Origin: Adiantum capillus-veneris
Lineage: Eukaryota; Streptophyta; Polypodiopsida; Polypodiales; Pteridaceae
Assembly: GCA_014529385.2 (NCBI GenBank)
Contig: CM043947.1
Coordinates: forward strand, 130,773,891-130,837,890
DNA: 64,000 nt
Direction: 5' to 3'
Shown here: piece by piece, positions 43,818-57,743 of the stretch
Layout: each line of letters begins with the position of its first letter
Numbering within the stretch: the first letter of the stretch is position 1
Made by a program: the position numbers and the translations under genes
The notes under the pieces: model-generated
The model's input: only the letters and a program-made list of their open reading frames with translations
The model's database searches: none
What the model was told of the DNA's origin: nothing

Positions 43818-44115
43818 GACCTCTTAAAGCCATAAACATTGTATTTGAGAAAATTTTCTCCTTTTTATAATATATATTGTATTCACGTGGAGTTTTGTCC
43901 ATTCTTGTCTATATATTGCTATACTTGAGAAATTTAAATGGTGATTAATCAAATTATAACTTGTTTAGACCTCTTAAAGCCATAAACATTGTATTTGAGA
44001 AAATCTTCTCCTTTTTATAATATATATTGTATTCACGTGGAGTTTTGTCCATTCTTGTCTATATGCTATACTTGAGAAATTTAAATGGTGATTAATCAAA
44101 TTATAACTTGTTTAG
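43818..44115. repeat. 160-bp tandem duplication
   Basis: 43818-43977 and 43978-44115 are near-identical direct copies (GACCTCTTAAAGCCATAAAC to CAAATTATAACTTGTTTA), with a small deletion in the second. Lies between the two CACTA coding parts. Confidence 0.9.
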
Positions 44116-44167
44116 ATTTTCTTCTCCATTCATCATTAAGATTTAATGTTCGTGTGTTTAATGCAGG

Positions 44168-44504
44168 AATGGATGATGATCAGTTTCTTTCTTCCTTGTC
44201 ACCCGAGTAGAGGAGGTGGTACGAGGAGCGTCATCACTCTGGAGCACCGTCGCATCGTTCCACTCCTTTAGCGTCTCCCTCTGATTCGGAGCGATCAGTG
44301 TGCTCTGAGAGTTCGGTGTCAACTAGAAGATCTACACACTCTTCTAGGCACCAACGCTCTAGTGGTGGCGGTAGCGGTTGCTGTGGAGATGCCGTTAATG
44401 ATGCTTCAAGACTGCCTCGTAGTCAACGAGGCTCCTTACCTTCCCCTTCTTTGCCCATGGTACAAATAATTGTAGCCCCAATCTTGGATAAATTGGCACA
44501 TTAA
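44168..44504 (+). pseudogene. Ser/Arg-rich coding fragment after the CACTA transposase
   Basis: After TTTAATGCAG, a splice-acceptor-like end, a frame opens MDDDQFLSSLSPE, hits TAG, and resumes RRWYEERHHSGAPSHRS, then SSVSTRRSTHSSRHQRSS to 44504. CACTA elements often carry a second gene after tnp2 (TnpA type). Position and composition fit, but I see no diagnostic domain, so the assignment is inference. Confidence 0.4.
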
Positions 44505-44799
44505 TTGTTTGTCCATGATTCCCTTATAGTTGAGATAGTTTGCCATAATAAACAACATCAATTGCATGCTTGTATTCAATGCCACCAGAATTGACAATAG
44601 TTTTCTCCAATAATTGCAATGAATGCTGTAAGCTTTCATTAGCCAATTGCAATTGCATCCATGTGTGCTCCTAATTGCAAGTTTTCTCATTTTTTGCAAA
44701 TGGACTTTATGGCAATGCTCACTCCTAAACCACTATCTAGTATTGCAATTGATACTATCTTATTGACCCCCATGGATAAGATGGAATTCTTGTGATTAT
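44505..44799. other. No gene seen
   Basis: Rich in CAATTGCA motifs. No domain or terminus recognised; no CACTA 3' end found. Confidence 0.45.
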
Positions 44800-45666
44800 C
44801 CTCACAATATTTTCATACCTCGTTGATGGGAATTGGCATAACTTTCTTAGTCTCTTTGGGATACAAGATGCTCATGATCTTCTCATTTTTCTCTCCATAC
44901 ATAAGGACTTTGCTCTCATGATCTTCTCATTTTGCTCTCCATACATAAGGACTTTATCACCAACATTGATATCTTTGTTCTTTAGATGACGGTCAAATCA
45001 TTTCTTTCTCCTATCTTTCTCAACAAGTGCATTTTGCACAACCAATTGCCTTTCTTTGTATAACCTCTCAAGGATATATAAATCCTCAACTAAAGGGTTA
45101 CCATCCCAACCTTCTTGTGAAGCTACCCATAGACTAGGAATTACAAACTCCCATGGCATAATTGCTTCTTGGTCATATACCATTTTGAATGGTGTACAAT
45201 TAATAGCCACTTTGTAAGAAGTACGATAAGCCCATAGAGCTGATGTCAACTTCAAATCGCAAACTGTGCAATGAGCTTCCACTGTTTTGGTCAAGATAGA
45301 AATTAAGGTCTTGTTAGTGCTCTCAGCTTGGCCATTTGCTTGTGGATAATACGGTGTAGACTTATGGTGAGCTATCATGAAGCTTGTTGTGAGCTCCTTT
45401 ATCACTCCATTTATAAAATGAGTACCATTGTCGCTCATAATTTCAAAGGGACAACCAAATCTTGTAATAATGTTCTCAAAGAAAAACTTGGCAATTGACC
45501 TTGCATCAGCCTTGCGTGTCGCCCTGGCTTTCGTCCACTTTGTCACATAGTCAGTGGTGGCAATGATAATATATCGAGATTGAGTGTTACGAGTTGCCGG
45601 ACTAATTGGGCCTTCAAAGTCTAAACCCCATTTTTCAAATAGTTGAGTCACTTTAACAGGATGTAA
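44800..45666 (-). pseudogene. Tat/Athila-like gypsy integrase fragment
   Basis: Frame 45669-44998: core with KWGLDFEGPISP, YIIIATTDYVTKWTKA, the second acid in MSDNGTHF, and the third in PQANGQAESTNK, so D, D and E are all present. Then TSALWAYRTSYKVA, and past a frame break the C-terminal DINVGDKVLMYGEQN near 44985-44930. A 47-bp tandem repeat (CTCATGATCTTCTCATTTT units at about 44869 and 44915) lies in the tail. The upstream zinc region was cut away at 45666 by the CACTA end. The sequence style is that of Tat/Athila integrases, unlike the chromovirus integrase at 9 kb. Confidence 0.85.
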
Positions 45667-46280
45667 CATTACAAGAGGTTATGTGCACTTGTGACGGCTG
45701 TAGCGACAAAAATACAATGGGTTTTTTTACCCCCCGCATTGCTAAAAGCGTCGCAACGAGAACGTCGCTCTGAGTGTCACTATACGTGTTGCTATATGTC
45801 TCTCTAAATAGCGACGCCCATAGCAACGCATACAGTTCCTAATTTAGCAATGCATATAGTGACACTGCAGAACCTTATATAAAGACGTCTATAGCGACAC
45901 CCGAGAATAAACATTTGGGTGGCACGGCACTGAATGCCTTGCTACCCATCAACCATATTGAACATTGTTTTCAGAATAAAGATGCAAAACTGACAAAAGT
46001 ATTTCAATGAAAGTGAATTCACGAAAGTAATACAATGAAAAAATTATTCACTTCATAGGCAAATTCATTTGATTGTTAAGCTTTGAACAAAATGTAATAC
46101 TTACAACACAATTGTCACTATTGAGAAAATACATCGTTGACCAATAGTTACAAAAATGACATACACACGTCATCTCATTATACATGCTATGACAAAAGAA
46201 AGCTAGTGCTATCTAGCTACGGCTAGATTGACGTCGTCTAATCAGACGTCTCATCGCGTCCAAGTGATGTATCTGTCGGA
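45667..46280. mobile_element. CACTA terminus fragment
   Basis: Begins CATTACAAGAGG, one base off the CACTACAAGA type of CACTA ends, followed by about 230 bp with repeated AGCGAC/GTCGC motifs (TAGCGACGCCC, TAGCGACACCC, AGCGTCGCAACG), typical subterminal repeats of this superfamily. Near 46220-46260 the minus strand reads HLDAMRRLIRRRQSSRS then a stop, which could be the end of a CACTA gene. It cuts into the gypsy integrase on the left and abuts another gypsy fragment on the right. The opposite terminus is not found. Confidence 0.55.
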
Positions 46281-48225
46281 TTATGCAGAAAAAAAACAAT
46301 AAGACTTTCTGTAAGTATAAACATATAATTGAAAAGAATTAACATTAATATGATTAGTGATTTTGCATGGACCATAATATTCTGGTGCTAGCTTAACAAC
46401 AAGATTGGTCTTCATGCTTTTAAGACGTCTCTTTTCAATGCGAAGCATCACAAAATCTCCCTCTTTGAATTCCATTTATCTCTATTTATTTGATTGTTTC
46501 ATGTATGCATGTTGTGCTTTGTGAATTTCTTGTTTTGCTTCCTCCAACATTTGGGTGTGTTGTCGAGCCATTTGATCAGCTTATGGTACTTCATGAGAAA
46601 TGCGAGACAAAGGAGTAGACAATGAGTACCCACATACATTTGAAATGGTGATTTTTTTGTGGATGAATGAGGAGTGTTGTTGTATCCAATTTGAAGCAAG
46701 TCTCTCATGAGTGTATGTTCATAAAATATCTAATGGTGCTATTGGTTACTTCTGTTTGTCCATTAGATTTCGGATAAAATGCAGACGTGAAGTCTATTTA
46801 AGTGCCTAATTTTGTGAAAAGTGTCATGTAAAAATAATTGCAAAAGCATCTATCTCAATCAGATATGATAGCTTTAGGCATTCTATGCAAAACAAAAAGA
46901 TGCTTAGAAAACAATAGTTCCGCTTGCTTAGGTGAGAGGGTCTTCTTACAAAGTAGAAAATAAGCCTGCTTGCTAAATCTATCTTCTATTATGATCCAAA
47001 TCATATCATTTTGTGCACGAGTGAGTGGCAATCCAATAATAAAATCCATAGAAATGTGTTGTCGGAGAGTCAAGAATAGGTAAAGGCATCAACAAACCAT
47101 ATTGCTTACCATGATGATGTTTGATTCATGAACAAACAGAACATTGTGCAATGTATGTAACAAAATCTTTTTGAAGAGAGGGCCAATAAAATTTGAGATT
47201 CTACTATGTGAATAGTTGTGGCAATCCCACAGTGGCCTATATAAGGTGGTTCATGACACTCTGTAAGGAAAAGTTGACAAAATGCAATGGTTATACACAA
47301 TCACTTTTCAAAGAACAAATACCCATCATGAAAAGAGTATTGTGCACGAACAAAAGATGTATGGTTACAAAAGTAAGCATAAACGTTGACAAAGTTAGTC
47401 ATGAGCATAAGTATCAACCATGTTTGAAAAAGTTTCAGCAGACACAACAAAAATGTTATTATTTGATGGCATGCAACTTAGTGCATATGTAACCTTATTT
47501 TCATACCTTGGTTGATACTGAATGAGTGGATGAAAACTTTGAACGAATGATGCCCACTTTATATGACGATTTGAGATAGTGGGTTGTGAAAGCAAATGAC
47601 AAATGCTTTGTTGATCAGTCTTAATCAATTCATTGTCATAGATGGTATAATTGAGCTCATTGGGTGTCAACTTTCTACTTTCATAAACAATGGGATTACT
47701 ATCATGCATTAATATAGCACTAAATACCATGCCCACTAGCATCATTTGTAACAAAAAAGAAGGGTCTTCTGGAATCAAGAATTTGTAAAATGAGGGCATG
47801 TGTGAGTGCTTAGTGCATATTTGAGTGTCTCAAAAGATTTTTGATGTTGGTCATTCCAAGTGAAAAATGTGTTCTTTTAAGCTTTGCAAGCAATAAAACC
47901 AAGTATGAAAACTTTTGAATGAATTTTTTTAAATAACTACACAAGCCAAGAAAAGAACGGATCTCATGAATAGATTGAGGTCTAGGCCATTCCTTGATAC
48001 AGTGAGTCTTCTTAGGATCTTCAAGAATTCCTTCACCAGAGACAATGTAACCTAAATATTCAATCTCAACTTTAAAGAATAAGCGTTTCTTAGGATTCAA
48101 ATAAAGTTAGTTTTCATGCAGCAATTTAAAAACCAAATCCAAACATGCAATGGTCTTTTTCATTCTTATTAGAAACCAAATGCCATCAAAGAAAACCACA
48201 ACATAATTTGTAGCGGGCCTACAGA
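46281..48225 (-). pseudogene. Gypsy RT-RNase H-integrase fragment, second lineage
   Basis: Right to left: RT palm end near 48195-48180, with FFDGI where FFDDI is expected (catalytic Asp lost); RT thumb 48100-47850 (YLGYIVSGEGILEDP, SIHEIRSFLGLCSYLKKFI); RNase H 47799-47395 (PNELNYTIYDNEL, HPLIQYQPRYENKVTYALS); integrase zinc region remnant 47300-47106; core start SMDFIIGLPLTRAQND (47073-46855); later core GYNNTPHSSTKKSPFQMYVG (46690 area); and the C-terminal domain 46475-46281 (FKEGDFVMLRIE, LAPEYYGPCKI). It is spread over six frames. Sequence differs from the chromovirus at 8-14 kb, so it is another family. Confidence 0.85.
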
Positions 48226-50480
<2,255 letters not shown>

Positions 50481-51164
50481 ATTGCAAGATGCACACAACA
50501 CTAATCCTATCATGTAACACACTAATTGCAAGCACACACAGATAGATCTATCGAGCACCACACTCCAATCAAACCTACGTGCACACACAAGCAAAAGAGG
50601 GCAATCACACAAGATTAGAGAGGGATTAACCACTAATTAGTTAAGATCTAGCTAATCAAAGCATCGTACGTAATCATAAGAAGCATGAGAGAGACATAGT
50701 GAAAGAGAATGAATCATTGATTAGTGTTAATCAAGTCTCATGAGCAAGGAGAAGCTCAAGGACTCCATAGCCACACACCTCAAGAGCTCTCACCAAAGAG
50801 TGCTCTCAACAAATGAACTTGAGTATCCTAATTTCTTTTACACACTGCCTTATATACCTAGGGTAAAAATATACAATGTCCGGGCACCCAAGGCCTTTAG
50901 GGCTCCACCACTTACTGAATCTGCAACCTAAGTACACTAACTGACCTGTTCTTTACAACTTGGAACTCCCATTGAGCCCGTAACACATTAAAATATTACA
51001 ATGGCTTGAAATAATTCGAGAATTTACAATACGTGACCATTTTGGGAAAACGTGAAAAATATATAACTCCAATCTTTACTGCTTCTTCACTTTGATCTTC
51101 GATGTGCATTCGTACGGCTTCGGTCTTTAGCAGTTCCTGTTAACTGACGTTGACTTAGTTAACA
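50481..51164 (-). mobile_element. LTR fragment of the large non-autonomous element's family
   Basis: On the minus strand it starts TGTTAACTAAGTCAACGTCAG at 51164 and follows 36085-36712 closely (AGCAGTTCCTGTTAAC complement, TATATAAGG, GAGCTTCTCC blocks). It has one copy of the 76-bp unit and one arm of the hairpin, so it shows the ancestral arrangement or a separate derivative. It ends at about 50481. There is no polypurine tract on its internal side. Confidence 0.85.
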
Positions 51165-53240
51165 AAGGGAGCGCGTCCACTTTCCCATGACTTAAAGTCA
51201 CTTTCTTCTTGGATGACACTAGGTATGGCTAATGGTCTATGGACTTTGTGAGGTTGCTTTTGTGTAGGGAACACTACTGTGTCAGTACTCTGGATCTGCC
51301 TAGGTGCTGGCTCTAGATCCCTTTGGGTCTCTTCTACCAAACCCATTAATTGCTTGACTCGCTCGATCTCCTCTGTAGGGTTTGGGTAAGTTCCTATCTT
51401 CTTCTTGGGTCCTAGCCATTGTTGCTCATGACGATCTTCCTTGTTTGTTTCTTTCCTAGTGGTCATTTTAGTCTCCATAGTTTCACCTGAATGAGAATCC
51501 TCTTCAGCATCATTAATATATACGGGGTCGTCAGCAGTCCCTATATTGGTCTTTGAACTGGGGTTTGACTTCGCTGCTTTTTGCGATCTCTTCCTTCGTG
51601 TTTTCTTCTTCTTCTGAGATTGGGCAATTGATGTTGTGTCTCTTTCTTCAAGAATATAATTTTGGTTTTGGAGCATCGATCGTGTGAGTACATTTATTGG
51701 TACCACATGCGTACTTTGTGTTGGCTCCTCAGTAACCTTAATTAAATTCAATGGCGTTATCTTTGGCGCATTTGGATTATTATGACATTGGGAAATCAAA
51801 TGATCTATGCCACATCGATTACACATGAGTATCGGCATAGTAGATGTGCTCACTTGATTGATTTGCATGAGTGTGGCATTCTTTTGTAATCTAATAGGAC
51901 ATTCGGCTACACGATGTGGACCTCCACACTCATAGCATTGAAGAGGTGGTCTCTTGGCAATGTAATTGATATTTTGGCCTTGCAAGAGCAGCTACTTGAT
52001 AGATATGTTTGACTTGTCCCTAATAGTCCTCCATGTAGTATTGTAGACTTTCATCAAGTGCATCAATCCCATACGCAATATTAGGGTCTATATCTTCCTC
52101 ACAGCCTTCCAAACCAACAATAGATGTCTCACAACCCACTTGATTCAGATAAGTGATTCTCAGATATGGTGGTTGCGGTCCTAGCACTGGAGGTGGTAAG
52201 GGTGTTGTTTGATTAACATTTTGGGCCCTAGGGACCATGTGTTGTGACGTTTGTTTAAGAGGTGGGGCCGGCATCAATGCAGGCACTCGAGGTGTATCCG
52301 TCCATGCTAAGGTTGGTCTATTGGCCATTGCGCGTTTAAATACTATGCAATCCTTATCTTGATGATCATACCTCCCACAGGCATTGCAATTTCCATTAAA
52401 TTTTACTCTAAACATAGGACATTCACTGGTACTATGTGGGCCATAGCAAAATGTGCACCATTTTTGCTCCCTTCTTGAATACATATGATTGTTTTATGGA
52501 GCACGATTGTCTCTAAGACTTTCTTGAATGGCCTTGGTGAGATACGCTAAAGTCATCTCAGATATAATTGGTTCTTTAGCAATAGGCTTTATGGTCATTG
52601 GCTCATGCCGCGATCCTTGCGAGCTAGTAGATTTAGGCTCAACAGACACTCTTTCTCCTTGAATCATTAAGTTGTCCCCTCCAAATTGGATCGCATTGGT
52701 GGTGACTGCTTCCCAAGTGGTGATACCTCTAATGACTAGACTGTTGTAGATATCCTCATGTTGTAGACCCCTAATAAATCTATCAAGCAATTGGTTATTA
52801 TTGAAGTGCTCAGTTGGATTACAACGACAATTCAAATGCTTCAAGCGACTAATAAAGTCTCTTACAGACTCTCCTTCCTCTTGTTGGGTTTTCTCGAGCT
52901 GAGATGCTACACCCCAAAGCACTCCCTCTCATATGTACTCTTTCAAGAACAGTCTCCTAAGTGTAGGGTAAATCGTTTTCTCTTCCATCCTTAGGGTTCT
53001 ATACCAATCCCCAGTCTTCCCACTCAAGATCAGGCTTAAAGCATTACTCTTATGCAGGTCATTGTGTTCTCCTAGAGGATAGAATATTTGTTCAAACACT
53101 TCGATATGATTTCTCACAACCCCCTTTCCACTAAATTTTTGTGTGAGCTTGGCTATTTGCACTGCCTTACTTCTAGGCTCTCTATCTAGCGTGTTACACA
53201 TATTTTTAGCAATGGGTCGACCAATAGCTTAAGCAACGGT
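51165..53240 (-). pseudogene. Gypsy gag with four zinc knuckles
   Basis: Right to left: capsid-like part at 53201-52929 (EVFEQIFYPLGEHNDLHK, LSLILSGKTGDWYRTL) and 52922-52494 (EGESVRDFISRLKHLNCRC, QLLDRFIRGLQHEDIY); then knuckles CTFCYGPHSTSEC and CNACGRYDHQDKDC (52460-52350); then CYECGGPHRVAEC and CNRCGIDHLISQC (51945-51775). A basic Lys/Arg tail follows (KKKKTRRKRSQKAA), and the last codons run into the LTR at 51164. Stops at about 52925, 52490 and 51990 break it. Four knuckles is more than the usual one or two. No pol follows on this strand; an LTR does. Confidence 0.8.
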
Positions 53241-53263
53241 TTCCAAGTCACCTAAGTGAGCAA

Positions 53264-54770
53264 TTATAGTGGGGACAAGTGCGGGACCGCATGTGGAATA
53301 GGGGTTGACATTGGGCTTTGCGTATATGCTGCCCTTGGGTTCCAAGTTTGGTACGGTGTTGTGCCATGTGGTGGCCCAAAGTTCATATGTGTGGCCCTAG
53401 CCATAGCAGACGTGGAATGTGACATGCTAATGCTATCCGGTATGGTCCCATTGAAATAAGAGCTTGGATGTTGTGGTTGTGGAGCATAAGTTGTTGAAAC
53501 GATGGGAGGGGTAGGAGCTACATGAGCACAAGGACCCATAGATATATATGATTGGTACACACTTGTAGGTATTGTTGTAAGCATTGAGCTACCATGTGGT
53601 GGTGCTTTACTAGCAAATGAGGTCCATGGCGTGTTTCTTGGCATGCCCATCACTGGGGTAGGCATGGTAGACGTGGTGTCATCAAGAGAAAGATGATCTA
53701 AACTTGGAAAGGTAAAGCTATCACTTGTGGGCTCACATTGTGTTGAGACCCCTGGCAAAACAACATATGGAGGATCCATCGTACTTACCGAGGGAGTCTC
53801 CATTTGCGATAAGGTTGGTTGCTTAGCTTTTCCCGTATCCAAGAATCTCATGAGACTCGTTGAAGGCATGTGGATCCCTTTGTTCTACCTCTCCACCTCA
53901 ATAACCCTATGGATGACATCACAAACTCTTTGTTGTTGATCCTCTATGCTAGTAGCACCCGTTGTGGATTGTAGAACATCTAACCAACCCATGTGATAGG
54001 TGTGATCTGTGTATAGGTCGGTTAGAGTTTGTGTTTGAAGTTCATACTCCCATTTCTCATTTAGAAACACACCATCTAGAATTGAGGTGCTAGGGGTGTC
54101 CTTTGAACTAGATGCAATGTGGCTCTCTTTGGTTGACCCTTAGTGGTTGCTAATCCAGGAGCACTCGATTGCTCAACTAGCATGGATGTTGACATAGGAG
54201 ACTTTGCCTTAAGCTCTCTCCATTGCTCTGCCTTGCATAAGCTCTCGATTTTCTTTTCCCTCGTTGCAAGGTATATCGTTCAACCTCTTGCACTTCAGCA
54301 AGGCTTCTACCATCAGGTAATATAACCTTGGAGGGGAATAGCTCTGAAGAGTCATGTGGTGCAATGAATGGAGTATTCACATGCACACTCTCCGGGAGCA
54401 TGGGGTCTATGTTGGTCATGAAGGGCGAATTTACTTCCCCACCCCCTTCATTCACATCGCTAGCTCCATGTTCGTAGCGAGTGGCTCCACTAAAAGTCTT
54501 CTTCAAGCGGCTAAGCACGCTCAGCCTGGACCGTGGGCCCATGGTATGCATGTCTTGGCTTGAACTATTGGGATTAGGCATCGAGTAACCTTCCATGACG
54601 TCGTAGTTAGAGGAAGAGTCACTAGACGCAATATGTGGGTCTGGAGTGGTACTACCTTGGGTTCCCGCTGAGGGCCTAGAGCCTAAGATGGAGGAATAAT
54701 GAGTGCCCGCGTAAACGGAGACATTCTCTATGTGCTCGTCCTTTAGCACACAACCAGTGCGTTGGTGCAT
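53264..54770 (-). pseudogene. Pro/Ser-rich N-terminal part of the same gag
   Basis: 54770-54177 (RSRLSVLSRLKKTFSGATR, VILPDGRSLAEVQEVERY), 54070-53885 (YHMGWLDVLQSTTGATSIED) and 53869-53264 (Pro, Ser, Thr, Met-rich: PTPVMGMPRNTPWTS, VAPTPPIVSTTYAP) lie in order upstream of the capsid-like part and in the same orientation, separated by single stops or shifts. I take them as the long N-terminus of the gag precursor. No known domain. The first Met at 54770 has no visible leader signal. Confidence 0.5.
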
Positions 54771-56199
54771 ATGACCTCAACACTCTAGAAGTGTTGGTGA
54801 GTGCCCGTGAAGGCTGCTCACCTAGTTTTTTAGGTGTTTACTTTAAAACCCCTACCACCGACACCAAAAAGCGGGATGGCATCCTTGACAGGTGTTTAGG
54901 CCTAATAAAAATCAGAGTCTCTAACAGGAAGAATCCAAGGAATATACCTTTACCATTGACAATGGCTTGGGTTTATAGTCCTAGAAGGAGACCTAGTCCT
55001 GTCTTGCAGTGGAAATGGGACAACTTTTTTAAAAGTCCAAAAACTATTTCGGCCCTATAACTTCCATTAATTAGACTAAGGTTTCCTTAACCAACGCTTT
55101 TTTCCCCCTAACATATGTGAGGACACAACACCGCTGGTGGACTCATCTTTCAAGTGGAGAAGTTTTCTAGATGTTTTTAGTGCGCGAGAATGGATAGTTA
55201 CCCGACTAATCAGGTCCACTCGTCCATGATTGACAACCTTAGCCAATCCCCACTTATCACCATGCACTCACACATGATACTTTGTTATTTAATTACTACC
55301 ACATTCTTACCACAATTAAAATAATGATTCCTTTTATCCTTCATGACAGAATTTATATTAAAACAACCCTTGAAAGCAGTATTGAAAACAATCCTTTAGC
55401 AAACAAACATCTTTAGACTTAAGACAAGGTACTGTCAATCTAAAGTAACTCTGACCAGTACACTGACTTGTCTGAAGATCACCTATACAGGGGTGAAAAA
55501 CGACACCCATTCCTTATTTATAAAAACTGGGGTGGAAAAAGTCATCACCCAAAATCCAGTTGCCCATACAACCGAGCAGTTTCTCTAGGATAAAGACAAT
55601 ATCCTAAGTAGTATCCACAAACATAAACAAGCACGAGGTAAAGACTCTACGTGCACGGAGATAACCGACTCATCCATGGCTGACTCACCATCATTACTCA
55701 TCACCTAGAGTAAAATATTCCAAGGAATCAGAGGTGTCTTGAAACAAGCTGTTTTAAGGATGATCAAACATTCTTTTATAGGTCAATCAATCTTAGCCCA
55801 AACAATTATTTCCTATTTACAAACAATGCTCGTTGGTTTCTTGGAAGTTACGTTCCGTTTTTCGGCAAGTTATTCCTTTCTGGTCCTTACGTATGTAATG
55901 TTAATTTATAAAAGAACTTTAAGCTATTTAAAGACTTGAGTGAATAAATGGTACCCACCTAAGACTGATCAGTCATCTGTTGCTGCACTGGCGCCTGAAG
56001 ACTCTCCTCCGTAGGCCTACAACTAGGCCCAGCCTCATGGTCGTGGGACGCCCTAGTCCTTTTGTGCGTTGTATCTCCTCATCGGACTAAGGATTTCCTT
56101 GGGTCCTTTTCAGAGCCATAGTGGTAGCCTTTATAAAAGGATACTTAATCGATTAGAGGATTAAATGAATAATCTCTCTTATACTTTTCATCCAAAAAT
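54771..56199. other. Non-coding; contains a diverged relative of the small element's LTR
   Basis: 55130-55400 aligns loosely with 15180-15400 and 17030-17230 (GACTAAT...CCA...TGATTG.CAAC, then AATTACTACCACA). The remainder has no recognised feature. 55950-56110 (GCCTGAAGACTCTCCTCC...) is unidentified. Confidence 0.45.
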
Positions 56200-56357
56200 A
56201 GGGATTTTTTGAACTAAGTAAGTATCTTTGATAAATATATGGATGATATATTTTCTCCTAAGCTTCCTAATAGTGTTATTGTTCTCCCATAATTATCTTA
56301 TAATTATCGGGGCTATTTTTTAAAATTCCTTAATTAATTTCTGTTCAAAAATGTTAC

Positions 56358-57114
56358 TGTTAGGAAATAAGACGTAGCTAAATAGATAATTGAGTAGATT
56401 ACTTAATGGAGAGAGACAAATTTACATACACGAGATTATAGAGTAGAGAGAGAGAGAGAGTACACACGATATACGTGGTTCACCCAATGTGGGCTACGTC
56501 CACGGGAAAGCAGCCACTCAATGGCTTTAGTACTTCAAAACAAGAACTAGTTTACAAAGGGATTATACCCTTAATGGAGCTCCCGCCTTGCTTCACTCTC
56601 ACCACCTCACACTCACCTTGTTGCATCAACTTTTCACTATGAAATGTGTACAAAAATGGCCTCCTTTTATAGGCCAAAAGGGTTGCCCTCTCTTATGAGA
56701 GGCAGCCATGTGTAGCCGCCCTTGTGTGAATAAGTCCAAATTGGACCCTCCAATCCACCCATGTGTGGCCGCCCTTGTGTAGACAAATCCGCTTTTGAAT
56801 TCGGCCACCGGCCACCGGCCATTGACTTCTTCCGACCACCGGCCACCGACCATTGACTACCGGCCAACCGACCGCTTTCTGCCGCCGTCCGGCCATAATA
56901 TTCCGGCGAAGCAAAAAAAAAAAAAAAAAAAGTTTTAGGGGCTTCCGCCCCCGAGGCCCCTAAAGTTACCCCTGATTCTTGGCCATGAAAATTTTGGTTT
57001 CCGGTAAGTGATTTTCCTTCACACACGATGGCTTCTCCTCATAATGGGGACCTTACAAATGTGCGCTTTTACCACATAAAATTACAAGGGGTAATTCACG
57101 CTCCATACTTATCA
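56358..57114 (-). mobile_element. Solo LTR of the TNT1/Tork-like copia family
   Basis: 757 bp, same family as 22988-23740 and 27756-28508 (TGTTAGGAAATAAGACGTAG at the left edge on the plus strand). Flanked by GTTAC on both sides (56353-56357 and 57115-57119), a perfect 5-bp target duplication, so a full insertion was reduced to one LTR by LTR-LTR recombination. It sits inside a duplicated head of the second copia element's LTR. Confidence 0.95.
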
Positions 57115-57385
57115 GTTACCATATACATGTGGTAGTGATGTGTGTGAACACACATCATTAATTTCTGTTCAAAAATGTTACCATATACATGTGGTAGTGA
57201 TGTGTGTGAACACACTAGGACCGCCGGGGCATTTTTTCCCCCGGTGCATTGTAAATACGCCCGTCACTGTAGGGCTATCTATCTTTCCATTGCACACTAA
57301 GTAATACACTCTCTATTGTGTGCCTTGAGCTTCCTTCGTCTTCTCCAAGCTGTGTGTGTTTCTCTGCAACCCTGATTCCAACAAT

Positions 57386-57397
57386 TGGTATCAGAGC
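57386..57397 (+). other. tRNA-iMet primer binding site of the second copia element
   Basis: TGGTATCAGAGC two bases after the LTR end TTCCAACA. Confidence 0.93.
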
Positions 57398-57743
57398 AGG
57401 TTGTGTCCTCCCGAGCTTAGTCGCCAGCTGCTCCAGTACATGCCTGCTCACTTTCTACGATTCAGTGAGCTTTGGCGAGCGTTTGCAGGTCAACAAATAT
57501 TTCGGGGAAGCTCGTAGAGCTAGGTCTGCTCAGATTTTTTATTTGGGCTCATTTCGGCCTCTGTTTCCACTACAAGCAGTACTGCACATGCTATTTTGTC
57601 ATTTTGTGTAGAATTTCTATCAGTGTCGTTTTTTGTATAACAGGTGCCTTATAGTCTTCTCAGTTTGTGCTATATAGCACGTGTTGTTCCCGCTCGGTTT
57701 CTCCTATTTTCGGACAGTTTTCACATCAGGTGCAGCATTTACC

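Noticed and set aside
57318-57611. 97-codon frame across the second copia LTR end and leader
   Set aside because: Covers LTR end, primer site and untranslated leader; the gag ATG with good context is at 57744.
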